Assembly (NCBI GenBank): GCA_905480305.1
Contig: CAJQPV010000066.1
Span: forward strand, 1 to 5,233
DNA: 5,233 nt
Direction of reading: 5' to 3'
From: an uncultured Gammaproteobacteria bacterium
Lineage (GTDB): Bacteria; Pseudomonadota; Gammaproteobacteria; UBA9214
The notes below the pieces were generated by a model. The model saw only the letters and a program-made list of their open reading frames with translations. It had not been told where the DNA came from and ran no database searches. Position numbers and translations under genes: made by a program. Positions 5,028 to 5,233 of the stretch are shown piece after piece. Positions within the stretch are counted from its first letter, which is position 1, and each line of letters begins with the position of its first letter.

Positions 5028-5233
5028 ATGGACAGTATGGACATAACCGCATCACTGGAAAACGCTGTAGCAGCAACCCGTTACTGGCACCGCCTTGATG
5101 ACGGACGCGTCATGTGTGATGTCTGTCCACGCGCCTGCAAGCTGCATGAAGGCCAGCAGGGACTGTGTTTTGTGCGCGCCAACCGCAATGGAAAAATCGT
5201 CCTCACCAGTTACGGTCGCTCCAGCGGCTACTG
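5028..5233 (+). CDS. amrS: AmmeMemoRadiSam system radical SAM enzyme, 3' partial
   Basis: Only the first 68 codons are in the window. They contain 'ATRYWHRLDDGRVMCDVCPRAC' in two parts (16-25 and 26-37) and 'LHEGQQGLCFVRANRNGKIV' (39-58), then TSYGRSSGY. This is the N-terminal Cys-rich region (C30, C33, C37, C47) of the AmmeMemoRadiSam radical SAM proteins, relatives of pyruvate formate-lyase activating enzyme (COG1180). The family's own radical SAM CxxxCxxC motif would come later and is not visible. These enzymes occur with AMMECR1 and Memo-like proteins, and their substrate is not established. The start is uncertain: ATG 5028 and ATG 5037 are both in frame and neither has a good ribosome site (the only purine patch is GGA just before 5037). 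That may mean coupling to a leader signal or simply weak translation. The gene lies 74 bases after the CBS gene. Confidence 0.85.
   Translation, partial: MDSMDITASLENAVAATRYWHRLDDGRVMCDVCPRACKLHEGQQGLCFVRANRNGKIVLTSYGRSSGY

Overview
The window looks like chromosomal DNA of a sulfur-oxidising gammaproteobacterium. The main clue is the 3' end of a Gly/Tyr-repeat protein of the sulfur globule envelope type at the left edge. The other proteins (MlaC/Ttg2D family, stand-alone HerA-like ATPase, bacterial patatin, two-CBS protein, AmmeMemoRadiSam radical SAM enzyme) fit that assignment. Genus and species cannot be fixed from the sequence, and no tRNA, rRNA, CRISPR array or insertion sequence was seen.

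Left part (1-1054): the end of the sulfur globule-like gene, a 141-base gap holding a small hairpin, a promoter candidate and a perfect 14-bp palindrome, then an orphan MlaC-family periplasmic lipid-binding protein closed by a textbook intrinsic terminator (16-bp perfect stem plus seven T). Middle (1055-3054): a 218-base leader region with a promoter candidate overlapped by a dyad, then a 553-residue HerA-like hexameric ATPase. A hairpin-rich 120-base gap separates it from the patatin gene, which converges on it from the minus strand.

Right part (3055-5233): the patatin-like phospholipase on the minus strand is preceded by a 14-codon ORF that carries the only good Shine-Dalgarno sequence and overlaps the patatin GTG start by GTGA, an arrangement typical of translational coupling. 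The 181-base space between the short ORF and the divergent CBS-domain gene contains a perfect FNR/ANR consensus (TTGAT-N4-ATCAA) about 40 bases before the likely start of transcription of the CBS gene, plus a second dyad near the patatin promoter. The CBS gene is followed after 74 bases by the start of an AmmeMemoRadiSam-type radical SAM gene, cut by the window edge.

How the genes work together: they form separate transcription units and not one pathway. The left pair suggests envelope and sulfur-storage functions, and the right pair suggests a small energy- or redox-sensing module induced when oxygen is low. I see no complete novel system. The best leads are the FNR-controlled divergent region and the coupled leader ORF of the patatin gene.
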